Shown here in pieces: positions 32,374 through 39,818 of a stretch of DNA of 64,000 nt; within the stretch, counting starts at the first letter, position 1, and each line of letters begins with the position of its first letter. The position numbers and the translations under genes are program-made. Origin of the DNA: Lachnospiraceae bacterium (lineage in GTDB: Bacteria > Bacillota > Clostridia > Lachnospirales > Lachnospiraceae); NCBI GenBank assembly GCA_017469935.1, contig JAFUFL010000032.1:1-64000 (forward strand), in the 5' to 3' direction. Under the pieces are notes generated by a model. It was not told the origin of the DNA. It made no database searches and saw nothing but the letters and a program-made list of their open reading frames with translations.

Positions 32374-33417
32374 TTACATATACTCCATCTGGTTAAGCAC
32401 AAACTCCCTGAACAGAGGAAGTACAAAAACCAGTCTTCCACGCATGCTTCCGTCAACCAGTCCCTTTCTGATTAATCTAAGCCTGTACTTGGAGAATTCA
32501 TTTCCCTCCATACCGATATGCGTTCGGATCTCAAATACCGTTTCAAAACCGGTCTGTGCCATACAAATGACAATTTCTCTATCCTTTGCGGACAATTCGG
32601 ACCACAGTTTTTCATAAACGTATTCATCCAGATACTGTCGATATTTCGTGATCACCTTCTTATAGTCACGGTTTTCTTCTTTATATGTAAAATATCCGAG
32701 TACCTGGAAGGCAAACGCAAAGCCCCTCGTCAGTTTTGCCATCTCCACGGCTGTTTTGTGCTCCACGCCCAGCGTGTTCTCATAAGTATCCGCCATTGCC
32801 GGGTAGTTCAATGGCTTTAGCTGGGTCTTTGGTGCTCTGTACAAAAAAGTGAGACTCTTCTCGTTCTGAAGATCATAGACATTCTCATACAGGCCTGTCA
32901 TGATTAAAAACAGCGGCATTTCCTCGCGAATCAGAATCTGGTAAACGGCGGCAAATTTTCTAACATGCTCATTATTTGTCACCTCATCCACAGTAATCAA
33001 CACTTTTCCACCTTTTTCGCGGATGCTCCCCAGCATTCTGAGAACAGCTGTTTCGTCATCCGTCACCGGCGGCTCTCCATCTACCTCAAGGCCAAATCCA
33101 AACAGGGAAAGATTAATTTTCGCATCGCGAAATATCTCATAGTATTTCCTGCTATTGCTCAGCTTCGCAGCAAGAGAATGGATCATATCCGATTCAGGAC
33201 TAAGGGGAATCACTGTCCAATCGTGCATCTCTTTAAAACGCGCCGACAGCTCAGTAAGAAGAACCGTTTTCCCTGATCCCCTCACGCCTGTGATCATGTA
33301 GGTTCTCTGATTCACATACTCAGAGAGGAACGCCTCTATTATCTCACCGGCCTGAACAGGCCTTTCGATCAGCTCCGCCGGTCGTGTGCCGAAGGATAAA
33401 GAAAAAGGATTACTCAT
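32374..33417 (-). CDS. AAA/STAND-type ATPase with C-terminal winged helix
   Basis: A 347-residue P-loop ATPase: Walker A GVRGSGKTVLLTELS, Walker B VLITVDEVTNN, sensor-like LFLIMTGLYENVYDL, and an arginine-containing YRAPKTQLKPL. After residue 260 come helices typical of a winged helix (TVFEIRTHIGMEGNEFSKYR, LRLIRKGLVDGSMRGRLVFV). This is the ATPase group related to Orc/Cdc6 and archaeal-type ATPases, of unknown function, often accessory. Start at the second ATG fits AAGGAG better. It is monocistronic. Confidence 0.82.
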   Translation of the reverse strand: MSNPFSLSFGTRPAELIERPVQAGEIIEAFLSEYVNQRTYMITGVRGSGKTVLLTELSARFKEMHDWTVIPLSPESDMIHSLAAKLSNSRKYYEIFRDAKINLSLFGFGLEVDGEPPVTDDETAVLRMLGSIREKGGKVLITVDEVTNNEHVRKFAAVYQILIREEMPLFLIMTGLYENVYDLQNEKSLTFLYRAPKTQLKPLNYPAMADTYENTLGVEHKTAVEMAKLTRGFAFAFQVLGYFTYKEENRDYKKVITKYRQYLDEYVYEKLWSELSAKDREIVICMAQTGFETVFEIRTHIGMEGNEFSKYRLRLIRKGLVDGSMRGRLVFVLPLFREFVLNQMEYM

Positions 33418-33647
33418 GCGCATCTCCTTTCTTTTTACTTTTTAGTTATATTTTTACTTTCAATTACTTTCATTTACACTTTTGGTTTTCTTTTACTCTA
33501 TAAAATTCTCTTCCTTCTGTCAATCTCAAAAACACTGTTTGAGTCATATTACCATGATACACATCATTCAGTTGCAAAAGAAACGTAAGAATGTCATGCT
33601 TATACTATAGTGAATGAAGGACGGAAGTAAGAAAGGAGCAGCAAAGC
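33418..33647. other. AT-rich intergenic stretch
   Basis: Between the ATPase gene and a short plus-strand frame. It contains repeated TTACTTT runs near the ATPase start (33432-33500) and a likely plus-strand -10 (TATACTATAG at 33601). No gene seen. Confidence 0.5.
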
Positions 33648-33752
33648 ATGCGTAAATTGTTGGACTTTGGCAACCGCTATGCGAAGGAGTGTTCCGGACC
33701 GCGTTTGGCAGAGAGGACGAGTGAACTGATATGGAAAACCGGGAAAATATGA
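33648..33752 (+). pseudogene. Fragment of a small membrane-protein gene, 34 aa
   Basis: AAAGGAGCAGCAAAGC precedes an ATG that opens MRKLLDFGNRYAKECS, a beginning typical of a small Clostridial membrane protein annotated as phosphate-permease-like. The hydrophobic part expected next is missing; the frame runs out after 34 codons, overlapping the GNAT fragment. Probably a truncated relic. Confidence 0.4.
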
Positions 33753-33907
33753 CACTGGAACGGATTACCATACGCAATATTGATTACGCCATTCAGATCC
33801 AGGAGGAACTCTTTCCCGGAGAAAGCGGAAGGACCAATTTCGAGGAATCACTGGACGAGAAATCCGGCTATGAATATTACCTGCTTTATGAAGGCGGAGT
33901 AATCTGA
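33731..33907 (+). pseudogene. GNAT acetyltransferase N-terminal fragment, 58 aa
   Basis: MENRENMTLERITIRNIDYA is followed by IQIQEELFPGESGRTNFEES and GYEYYLLYEGG, the N-terminal strand-helix part of a GNAT N-acetyltransferase. The frame ends at 33907, before the acetyl-CoA-binding motif, and about 60 bp later the tRNA-Arg repeat begins. The gene was presumably cut by the recombination that placed the att site here. Confidence 0.6.
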
Positions 33908-33942
33908 ATTAAAATCTGTAAATTTAAAAAAACATAATAAAA

Positions 33943-33964
33943 TCGGGGCTTTCCAGCCCCGATC
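33943..33964 (-). terminator. tRNA-type terminator beside middle att repeat
   Basis: ATCGGGGCT and AGCCCCGAT form a 9-bp stem; on the minus strand TTTTATTATG follows. The same arrangement, including TTTTATTATGTTTTT, follows the intact tRNA-Arg gene at 54307-54326, so tRNA 3' end and terminator were copied together. Confidence 0.8.
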
Positions 33965-33970
33965 AACAGC

Positions 33971-34011
33971 GTCCGCGAGGTGACTCGAACACCCGACATA
34001 CCGCTTAGGAG
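33971..34011 (-). repeat. Direct repeat of tRNA-Arg 3' half (att site, middle)
   Basis: 40 of 41 bases match the 3' half of tRNA-Arg(CCT); the single change is at 33998 in the T-arm region. The match stops in the anticodon loop (CTCCTAA), as with the outer copy. No D-arm or 5' acceptor lies beyond, so it is not a tRNA gene. Confidence 0.85.
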
Positions 34012-34057
34012 CGGGTTTGTCACTCAAATTCCGTCTTTCATCTGTTATCAATTTGGC

Positions 34058-34624
34058 TTATAGTTCAATCACACTTTGACACCATAATGGTACAATCTCT
34101 GCTTTATCCACACACTTTCCATTTTTAAACACGGCTACTTGCCTGAATGCCAGTGAATTATCATATAATTCCACACGATCACAAAGGTTAACAACTGCTC
34201 TTAAATGCTCTAACGATTCTTTGTATCTTCTCTCTATATCTGCATCAGGTATTCCATGTCCGCCGGCTATAACTCTCTGTGCCACTCTTTTCTTGGCCAA
34301 GTCTGCTGACTCTAATCCAACGTAATACAACTCAATATAATAGCCATAATCCTTGGCACGCTGAATATTCCTTAAAATACTCTTTCCGCATAAAGTCGTT
34401 TCCTGATTGAAGGATCTTCCTTCGTCAAAATATTGCTTTATTGCCCTTACTGCAATCCTTCCCGCTTCCGCCACATCTTTAGAATTTTTCCAATCTCCAA
34501 GGCCTCGTACAATCTCGTCTACATTAACTCGCGGCATATTCATCATTTCCGGATAAGTCTGATAAAGAGTGGTCTTACCGGCTCCATTTACACCGGCAAA
34601 AATAATGTATTTCTTCAAAATCAA
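34058..34624 (-). CDS. Zeta-toxin-like P-loop kinase
   Basis: A 188-residue P-loop protein: Walker A in FAGVNGAGKTTLYQ, a DEIVRGLGDW segment, and FNQETTLCGKSIL, the set seen in zeta-type toxins and related AAA_33 kinases. Zeta toxins phosphorylate UDP-sugar peptidoglycan precursors; whether this one does is not known. The start is TTG; the one at 34618, eight bases after AGAGG, is as likely as 34624. It overlaps the end of a small upstream gene, as toxin-antitoxin pairs do. It stands just inside the att repeat, a place where such pairs stabilise islands. Confidence 0.75.
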   Translation of the reverse strand: MILKKYIIFAGVNGAGKTTLYQTYPEMMNMPRVNVDEIVRGLGDWKNSKDVAEAGRIAVRAIKQYFDEGRSFNQETTLCGKSILRNIQRAKDYGYYIELYYVGLESADLAKKRVAQRVIAGGHGIPDADIERRYKESLEHLRAVVNLCDRVELYDNSLAFRQVAVFKNGKCVDKAEIVPLWCQSVIEL

Positions 34625-34800
34625 AACCTCTTTTCAGCAATCACTTTCTTTTGTCTCTGCTGCAGAACAAAGTCTGTTACGAGCCTTACAAACTCTTTTT
34701 CTTCTTTTGTTTTGGCCTTTTCCAGCAAAATATGAGTTTCATCAAAATTGATCGTCATACACTGCTCAAATAATTCATGAATTGCATTTTCATTCGACAT
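34621..34800 (-). CDS. Putative antitoxin-like protein, 59 aa
   Basis: A short acidic-basic helical protein: MSNENAIHELFEQCMTINFD, then LLEKAKTKEEKEFVRLVTDF and a basic end QQRQKKVIAEKRF. GAGG with proper spacing precedes the ATG. It overlaps the toxin start by four bases (TTGA), which suggests coupling. It is not like the classical epsilon antitoxin and I do not recognise a family. Confidence 0.65.
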   Translation of the reverse strand: MSNENAIHELFEQCMTINFDETHILLEKAKTKEEKEFVRLVTDFVLQQRQKKVIAEKRF

Positions 34801-34852
34801 AGCTAATACCTCAACCAAATCTTATATCATATTCATTTTCATTATTATACTT

Positions 34853-35059
34853 TCATCGTATATTCCCTGCAATCCTTCCATTTATCACAAAAATCGCGAC
34901 CAACATCCCTCCAAAAAGAAGAGCCGGAGAGAAACGTGTATCACTTCTGATACGCCTTCTCCCCGACTCCTCTGCACCTTTCTTAAAATGTGCTGTAAGC
35001 GCGGTTGTATTGCCGTTTCTACGAGGGCTTCCATTTAGAATAATTATTTTCTTTGCCAT
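34853..35059 (-). pseudogene. NADPH-dependent FMN reductase N-terminal fragment
   Basis: MAKKIIILNGSPRRNGNTTA then LTAHFKKGAEESG is the flavodoxin-like start of iron-sulfur/FMN reductases, with the phosphate loop SPRRNGNT. After residue 33 the sequence departs from the family (RRRIRSDTRFSP) and ends in a short hydrophobic stretch. So only the first beta-alpha unit survives. Confidence 0.72.
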
Positions 35060-35153
35060 TTCTGTATGATTCCTTCTGTACTCGATTGACCGCCCGCCGG
35101 TAAATGCATCAACACACTAGCACGAGCTGCACTTACTGGCTTATCGCACGAAA

Positions 35154-35186
35154 CCACACAGCCCACCCATAGGATGAGCTGTGTGG
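35154..35186 (-). terminator. Hairpin after the first aldehyde dehydrogenase gene
   Basis: CCACACAGC and GCTGTGTGG pair perfectly around a 15-base loop 24 bp past the stop codon of the aldehyde dehydrogenase gene. Confidence 0.7.
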
Positions 35187-35209
35187 ATGTGCCGTATTCC
35201 ACGCAATAT

Positions 35210-36649
35210 TTATGCCAAAATATTGCGGAGCAGAATTACTTTCTTCTGTGTGACCTCTTCAAAGGAACTACTGATTCCCTCTCGTCCGATACCGGAATTC
35301 TTACATCCTCCGAACGGCATCTCATGGCTTCTGCAAAGCGTGGAAGCATTGATGTTCACAGAACCTGTGATCATCCGGTTGGCCACTCGGATTGCTCTCT
35401 TATAGTCTTTGCTGAATACAGCGCCGCCAAGCCCGTAATTCGTCTGGTTTGCAATCTCCACTGCTTCCTTCTCATCTTCAAATCCGATAATGGGAGCGAC
35501 AGGACCGAAGACTTCCATATCCTTTGCAATATCCATATCCTTTGTAACATCTACCAGGACGGTCGGTGCATAGAATGCGCCTTTGTGTGTTCCGCCAATC
35601 GCTATTTTGGCTCCCTGCGCCACAGTCTCATCAATCTGCTTCTGCACTTTCTTAGCGGCCTCTTCCGTAATCAGGCATCCGATCTCACTGGAAGGATCGA
35701 TGGGATCTCCCTGCTTGACTCTGCTGAATCGGTCTGTGAGCTTCTTTGCGAACTCCTCGCGAATGCTGTTCTGTACAAGAATACGCTTGGAACCGATGCA
35801 GATCTGGCCGGAAGTTGTAATTCTTCCCAGAACAACTTCTTCCACTGCCTGATCGATATCTGCGTCCTCAAAAACGATGAATGCGTCGTTGCCGCCCATC
35901 TCCAGTGATACATGCGCAAGATGCTTTGAACCGGAATTATAGACCTTTGTGCCGGTCGCAGTCGATCCCGTGAAGTTGATCATTTTGATGCCTTCGCTCT
36001 GTGTGAGCCACTCACCGATCGGAGCGCCTTTACCTGTGACCAGCTGCAGAACGCCGTCCGGAACACCCGCCTCTTTGAAGATCTCTGTCAGCTTGATCAG
36101 CGCGAGCGGATTATACTCAGAGGGTTTCACAATCGCTGTATTACCTACCAGAAGCGTTGAAGAGATCTTGTGGCAATACAGAAGGATCGGGTAGTTAAAC
36201 GGAACGATGCAGGCAGAGACGCCCACGGGCATATGTACGGTCATGATAAGATTGCCGTCCATACCTTTTTCAATGCCGTTTTCAAAAAGGGTTCCTTTCA
36301 GGTGCTTATATGCCTCAATATACTCCTGAAGCAGATCACAGAACTCAGCAGCCTCACCGATCGCTTCAGCGATCACTTTACCGGTTTCTTTACAAAGAAG
36401 GGTCCCGATCTCATCAATTCTGCCTCTTGCAATCTCTACTACCTTGGTGAGCAGTTCAGCGCGCTTCCAGCCGGGAAGGGCTGCCCATTCGACCTGAGCT
36501 GCATTTGCGATTGCGATTGCTCTCTCTACATCCTCCTTAGTCGCGTCCGGGACCTGATCGATCACTTCACCGGTTGCAGGATTGTATATATCCATAACTG
36601 CACCGTTGGCTGCGTCTGTGGGAACACCGTTAATGATCATTTTTGCCAT
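35210..36649 (-). CDS. Aldehyde dehydrogenase (semialdehyde type), copy 1
   Basis: A 479-residue NAD(P)-linked aldehyde dehydrogenase. It has the cofactor motif INFTGSTATGTKVY, catalytic Glu250 (SLEMGGNDAFIV) and nucleophile Cys284 (TSGQICIGSK), and a C-terminal MPFGGCKNSGIGREG. It should oxidise an aldehyde to the acid; succinate semialdehyde, lactaldehyde or similar are usual for this group. It is cotranscribed with the crotonase upstream (28-bp gap) and that pair is divergent from a LysR gene. A paralogue at 39819 shares long identical stretches, suggesting related substrates. AGGAGGAAAAGAGT precedes the ATG. Confidence 0.9.
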   Translation of the reverse strand: MAKMIINGVPTDAANGAVMDIYNPATGEVIDQVPDATKEDVERAIAIANAAQVEWAALPGWKRAELLTKVVEIARGRIDEIGTLLCKETGKVIAEAIGEAAEFCDLLQEYIEAYKHLKGTLFENGIEKGMDGNLIMTVHMPVGVSACIVPFNYPILLYCHKISSTLLVGNTAIVKPSEYNPLALIKLTEIFKEAGVPDGVLQLVTGKGAPIGEWLTQSEGIKMINFTGSTATGTKVYNSGSKHLAHVSLEMGGNDAFIVFEDADIDQAVEEVVLGRITTSGQICIGSKRILVQNSIREEFAKKLTDRFSRVKQGDPIDPSSEIGCLITEEAAKKVQKQIDETVAQGAKIAIGGTHKGAFYAPTVLVDVTKDMDIAKDMEVFGPVAPIIGFEDEKEAVEIANQTNYGLGGAVFSKDYKRAIRVANRMITGSVNINASTLCRSHEMPFGGCKNSGIGREGISSSFEEVTQKKVILLRNILA

Positions 36650-36677
36650 ACTCTTTTCCTCCTAATACATTTAATTG

Positions 36678-37457
36678 TTACCTGTTGCTATACACCGGTT
36701 TCCTTTTCTGCGCAAAGGCCTGCATCCCTTCCTCTTTGTCAGGAAGTCCGTAGCAGATTGCTGACAGATTTCTTTCCAGCTCAAGTCCCTGCTGCGGTGA
36801 GAGACCTTGAGAAGCACTGAGTGCGACCTTAGCATATTTGAGTGCTGTCGGCGACTTTACTGCAATCTGTCCGGCAATGTCTTCCGCCTTCTGCATCAAT
36901 TCCTCCGGAGCCGTGACATATTCCGCCAGCCCGATCTCCAGCGCTTCCTGTGCTCCGATCGTCCTGCCGGTAAAGATCATCTCTTTGGCTCGTCCCATTC
37001 CGACAAGCCGGGGAAGCATCTGCGTTCCGCCAAAACAGGGAATAACTCCAAGTCCCGTCTCCGGCATTCCGAATTTGGCCTTTTCCGAGGCGATTCGGAG
37101 ATCACAGGCCATCGCAAGTTCACATCCGCCTCCCAAAGCATATCCGTTGACTGCTGCGATCACCGGAAACGGAAGATCCCCAAGCCGCGCCAAAGTGTTC
37201 TGGGCAAGTTCTGCATAGGACCTGTTCTCCTCGATCCCGGCTTCCCTGCACTCGGAAAGATCTGCACCGGCAGCAAATCCTCTGCCTTCGCCGGTAATGA
37301 TGAGCACTCGGATAGCCGTATCTGTCAGCGCCCGATCAAAAAAGTCATTCAGCTCCTGAAAAGTCTGTGTGCAAAGCGCATTGAGCACCTCCGGCTTTGA
37401 GAGTGTCAAAATACAGACCCCGTCGTTTTTCTTTTCAACTCTAAACCCTTGATACAT
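36678..37457 (-). CDS. Enoyl-CoA hydratase/isomerase (crotonase), copy 1
   Basis: A 259-residue crotonase-fold protein. The oxyanion-hole stretches are GRGFAAGADLSE and NGYALGGGCELAMACDLRI; the two catalytic Glu positions are kept (FGMPETGLGVIP and RAKEMIFTGR). It should add water to a 2-enoyl-CoA or shift a double bond. ATG chosen for GGGAGAAC upstream. First gene of a two-gene operon with an aldehyde dehydrogenase, divergent from LysR. The second crotonase of the island is at 46982. Confidence 0.9.
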   Translation of the reverse strand: MYQGFRVEKKNDGVCILTLSKPEVLNALCTQTFQELNDFFDRALTDTAIRVLIITGEGRGFAAGADLSECREAGIEENRSYAELAQNTLARLGDLPFPVIAAVNGYALGGGCELAMACDLRIASEKAKFGMPETGLGVIPCFGGTQMLPRLVGMGRAKEMIFTGRTIGAQEALEIGLAEYVTAPEELMQKAEDIAGQIAVKSPTALKYAKVALSASQGLSPQQGLELERNLSAICYGLPDKEEGMQAFAQKRKPVYSNR

Positions 37458-37542
37458 TTTTTGTTCTCCCTGTACTTCTTTCAATCCCCTCCGATGTCAA
37501 CTATAATAGTATTGGATGATTTTCTGTATGGAGGGAGACAAT
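37458..37542. promoter_or_regulatory. Divergent LysR control region
   Basis: An 85-bp gap separates the starts of the crotonase and LysR genes. It contains TGTCAACTATAATAGTATTGG, with TATAAT toward LysR, and T-N11-A spaced half sites. The arrangement is the classical LysR self- and target-control region. Confidence 0.55.
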
Positions 37543-38454
37543 ATGAACTGGCAGCATCTTCAATACTTCAAGACCGTAGCGGAAGCGGGAAATTATGCAA
37601 AAGCATCCGAGCAGCTCTTCATCACAACCTCCGCTCTTTCTAAGGCGATCTCATCTCTGGAACAGGAACTCAATTTCCCTCTTTTTGAGAAATCCGGTCG
37701 AAACTCTGTCCTTACCCCTTACGGTAAGACTTTCAAGTCTTATGTGGACAAAGCGCTTGACACGATCGATATGGGTATCGCGGATGTTCAGTCGCAGCTG
37801 GATCTGTACACCGGCACGATCAATATTATGGGTACCTATATCATGTGTGCAGACTTCCTGCCGCCCAGAATCAGGAGCTTTATGGAGATTTATCCTCAAG
37901 TCCGTTTTTCCATGGTATATAACATAACTGCTGTGACGCTGGACAGCGTCATGAACGGTACGCAGGATCTCGGTTTTTGCGGCGAATTCGATTCGGATGA
38001 TCCCCGGTACAAGAATATCGGTTTCTCAAATATATCCTCTGACGATCTTGTTATTATAACTCCGAAGGAACATCCTCTTTCGAAGGATTATTATATAGAC
38101 TTCCGAAAGCTCGACGGTGAGAATTTCATCACGTACCGAAGTAATGACACCGGTGTGCACCGTCTTTATGTACAACTCTGTGAGAAATATGGTGTCAAAC
38201 CGAAAATTGCTTTTGAAGTGCCCGATGACCAGTCAATCATCGGCCTTGTTGCCGCAGGTCTCGGCTGCGCGCTCATCGCGGATAATTCTTCTCTGCGGTC
38301 TGAGAATGTTCACGTTCTCCATTTCCGCGAAGATGAAGTTCCTAAATCCAGAAGCTATATAATCTGGCGCAAAGACCGGTATATAGCTCCTGTTGTCTCT
38401 GCATTTCGCGATTTTATTCTGGATGAGATTCCCGATTCTGTTTCTCACAGATAA
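37543..38454 (+). CDS. LysR-family regulator, copy 1
   Basis: A 303-residue LysR protein: N-terminal winged HTH (WQHLQYFKTVAEAGNYAKAS, QLFITTSALSKAISSLEQEL), then the periplasmic-binding-like effector domain (ADFLPPRIRSFMEIYPQVRF, GLGCALIADNSS). It resembles the CidR/CynR type and the second LysR of the island at 53263 (WQYLKYFEEVAKEEHFTRAA). Expected to control the divergent crotonase-aldehyde dehydrogenase pair in response to an organic acid or CoA ester-derived signal. Start with GGAGGGAGACAAT. Its 3' end overlaps by 41 bp the convergent membrane-protein gene. Confidence 0.92.
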   Translation: MNWQHLQYFKTVAEAGNYAKASEQLFITTSALSKAISSLEQELNFPLFEKSGRNSVLTPYGKTFKSYVDKALDTIDMGIADVQSQLDLYTGTINIMGTYIMCADFLPPRIRSFMEIYPQVRFSMVYNITAVTLDSVMNGTQDLGFCGEFDSDDPRYKNIGFSNISSDDLVIITPKEHPLSKDYYIDFRKLDGENFITYRSNDTGVHRLYVQLCEKYGVKPKIAFEVPDDQSIIGLVAAGLGCALIADNSSLRSENVHVLHFREDEVPKSRSYIIWRKDRYIAPVVSAFRDFILDEIPDSVSHR

Positions 38455-39454
38455 TGCCGTACGCTGTAAAAGCAATTGTGATAATGATCGGGATCAATGC
38501 CATGGGGACCGCTCCCCGTATTACGCCTGCTATGCAGGGGATCATACTCATTGTTATGACCGAAGTTACCAAAACGGCAACTGTGGGCGGGTCCACATAT
38601 CCTTCCGAATGGACATCCAGCAGCTTTCCTGCCCAATCACCGATATAAACGCTGAAGAGTCCAAAGGCAAGTCCCCACAGGATTGCCAGGTCTCCTGCTC
38701 CAAGATCATATGCTGCCTTGGCTGCATATGCTCCGCTGAGTCCTACGTGATGGAATACAGGAATGTTTCTGCCGGTGCTCATATACAGAAAGCTGAAGAT
38801 TGCGAGCGCCCAGATTGGTATCGTGCTCATCTCTGCAAGTGCAGGATTGTTAAAAGACTCTGCCGCCCTGCACATAGAGAGAACCAGATATCCGGCCAAT
38901 ACTCCGACACTTCCTCCTACCAGCAGCATATGATATCCTGTCGCACAGGTCTGCCAGGGAAGCCAGCATTTTGCGTCGAGCGCAAATCTCTTTTCGCCGG
39001 CAGACAGCTTTCCCAATACGGATCCGCAAAACACTTTTTTGGATATGATCATGATCAAAGCGACAGTCAGCGCAACCGTATCAACTTTTCCGCCCAATAT
39101 CTGCGCTGCGAATGTATTAATATACCATCCTGCTATTCCAATTACTCCGCCAACGAAGATCACATCCGGTTTGTTCAACATGATAAGCGGTGTGAAAATA
39201 TCGCGGCTGTCCTCAATATATCCTTTTTTGTAGGCATATGCGACTGCGCAGCATGCAGGTCCGAAAGAAATATGGGGGCCCAGAAACATGCCAAACGCAA
39301 TTTCAGATACAAGATTATAGTCTGCGCCGAGAATATTGGCCGCTATACCGATAATGGCGACAAGTGCGGTGAGGATCACTGCCGCCACCGCACCTAATGC
39401 CGTCCCAATCACTCCCGAGGCAAACGCACTGACTGCAATAATGAGTCCTTGCAT
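38414..39454 (-). CDS. Polytopic membrane protein, possible transporter
   Basis: A 346-residue protein with about nine hydrophobic segments (for example VIGTALGAVAAVILTALVAI, VIFVGGVIGIAGWYINTFAA, DTVALTVALIMIISK, GAVPMALIPIIITIAFTAYG). Between them are conserved-looking motifs GPHISFGPACC, GRNIPVFHHVGLSGAYAAKA and EGYVDPPTVAVLVTS. I do not recognise the family. It is the last gene of the operon aldehyde dehydrogenase 2, ABM protein, membrane protein. Uptake or export of the acid substrate is the natural guess. AAAAGGGGGAAATC precedes the ATG. Confidence 0.8.
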   Translation of the reverse strand: MQGLIIAVSAFASGVIGTALGAVAAVILTALVAIIGIAANILGADYNLVSEIAFGMFLGPHISFGPACCAVAYAYKKGYIEDSRDIFTPLIMLNKPDVIFVGGVIGIAGWYINTFAAQILGGKVDTVALTVALIMIISKKVFCGSVLGKLSAGEKRFALDAKCWLPWQTCATGYHMLLVGGSVGVLAGYLVLSMCRAAESFNNPALAEMSTIPIWALAIFSFLYMSTGRNIPVFHHVGLSGAYAAKAAYDLGAGDLAILWGLAFGLFSVYIGDWAGKLLDVHSEGYVDPPTVAVLVTSVITMSMIPCIAGVIRGAVPMALIPIIITIAFTAYGIICEKQNRESHPE

Positions 39455-39481
39455 GATTTCCCCCTTTTATGATCACCGTGA

Positions 39482-39772
39482 TCAGATTTCGTAAACGTTA
39501 GACTCGATATCTTTTTCAACATATTTGGCATAGAGTTCGTTCCACTTTCCGACAACTTCCGGAGAAGTGCAGTGACCGTCAAATGCCGCCTTGTCCTTCC
39601 ACAGATCGATCGCGATCAGCTGGTTCTCATCGGTTACAGAAGCGCCGATGTAATAGTACAGATTGCCGGGCTGCTTGCGGAATGCCGCCTCAAGTCCTGC
39701 CTTCTTCAGTTCTTCGATATACTCCGCTCTTTTGCCTTCTTTTACCTGATATACGCCAAAAAACTGTGTCAT
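39482..39772 (-). CDS. ABM-family (antibiotic biosynthesis monooxygenase-like) protein
   Basis: A 96-residue ferredoxin-like alpha+beta protein: FFGVYQVKEGKRAEYIEELK, YYYIGASVTDENQLIAIDLW, KDKAAFDGHCTSPEVVGKWN. Members are quinol monooxygenases (YgiN), heme-degrading enzymes or dimeric proteins of unknown function. In an anaerobe monooxygenation is unlikely; isomerase or accessory function is possible. It lies 46 bp after the aldehyde dehydrogenase and 27 bp before the membrane protein gene. Confidence 0.85.
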   Translation of the reverse strand: MTQFFGVYQVKEGKRAEYIEELKKAGLEAAFRKQPGNLYYYIGASVTDENQLIAIDLWKDKAAFDGHCTSPEVVGKWNELYAKYVEKDIESNVYEI

Positions 39773-39818
39773 TTCATGCTCCTTTCCCTATGCTGATGTT
39801 CTTTACCTTGTCGTCTTA

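Larger units (their letters stand above)
23931..34011. mobile_element. Putative integrated segment I (tRNA-Arg bounded)
   Basis: A 10-kb stretch between the outer and middle copies of the tRNA-Arg 3' half. It holds reductases, an IS3 element, a group II intron remnant, conjugation-gene pieces, an HD fragment, a lipoprotein and an ATPase. No intact integrase is seen, so it is no longer mobile by itself. Confidence 0.55.

Noticed and set aside
33971..34011. A second functional tRNA-Arg gene
   Set aside because: Only the 3' half is present; no D-arm or 5' acceptor strand lies beyond the anticodon loop. The same holds for 23931-23971.
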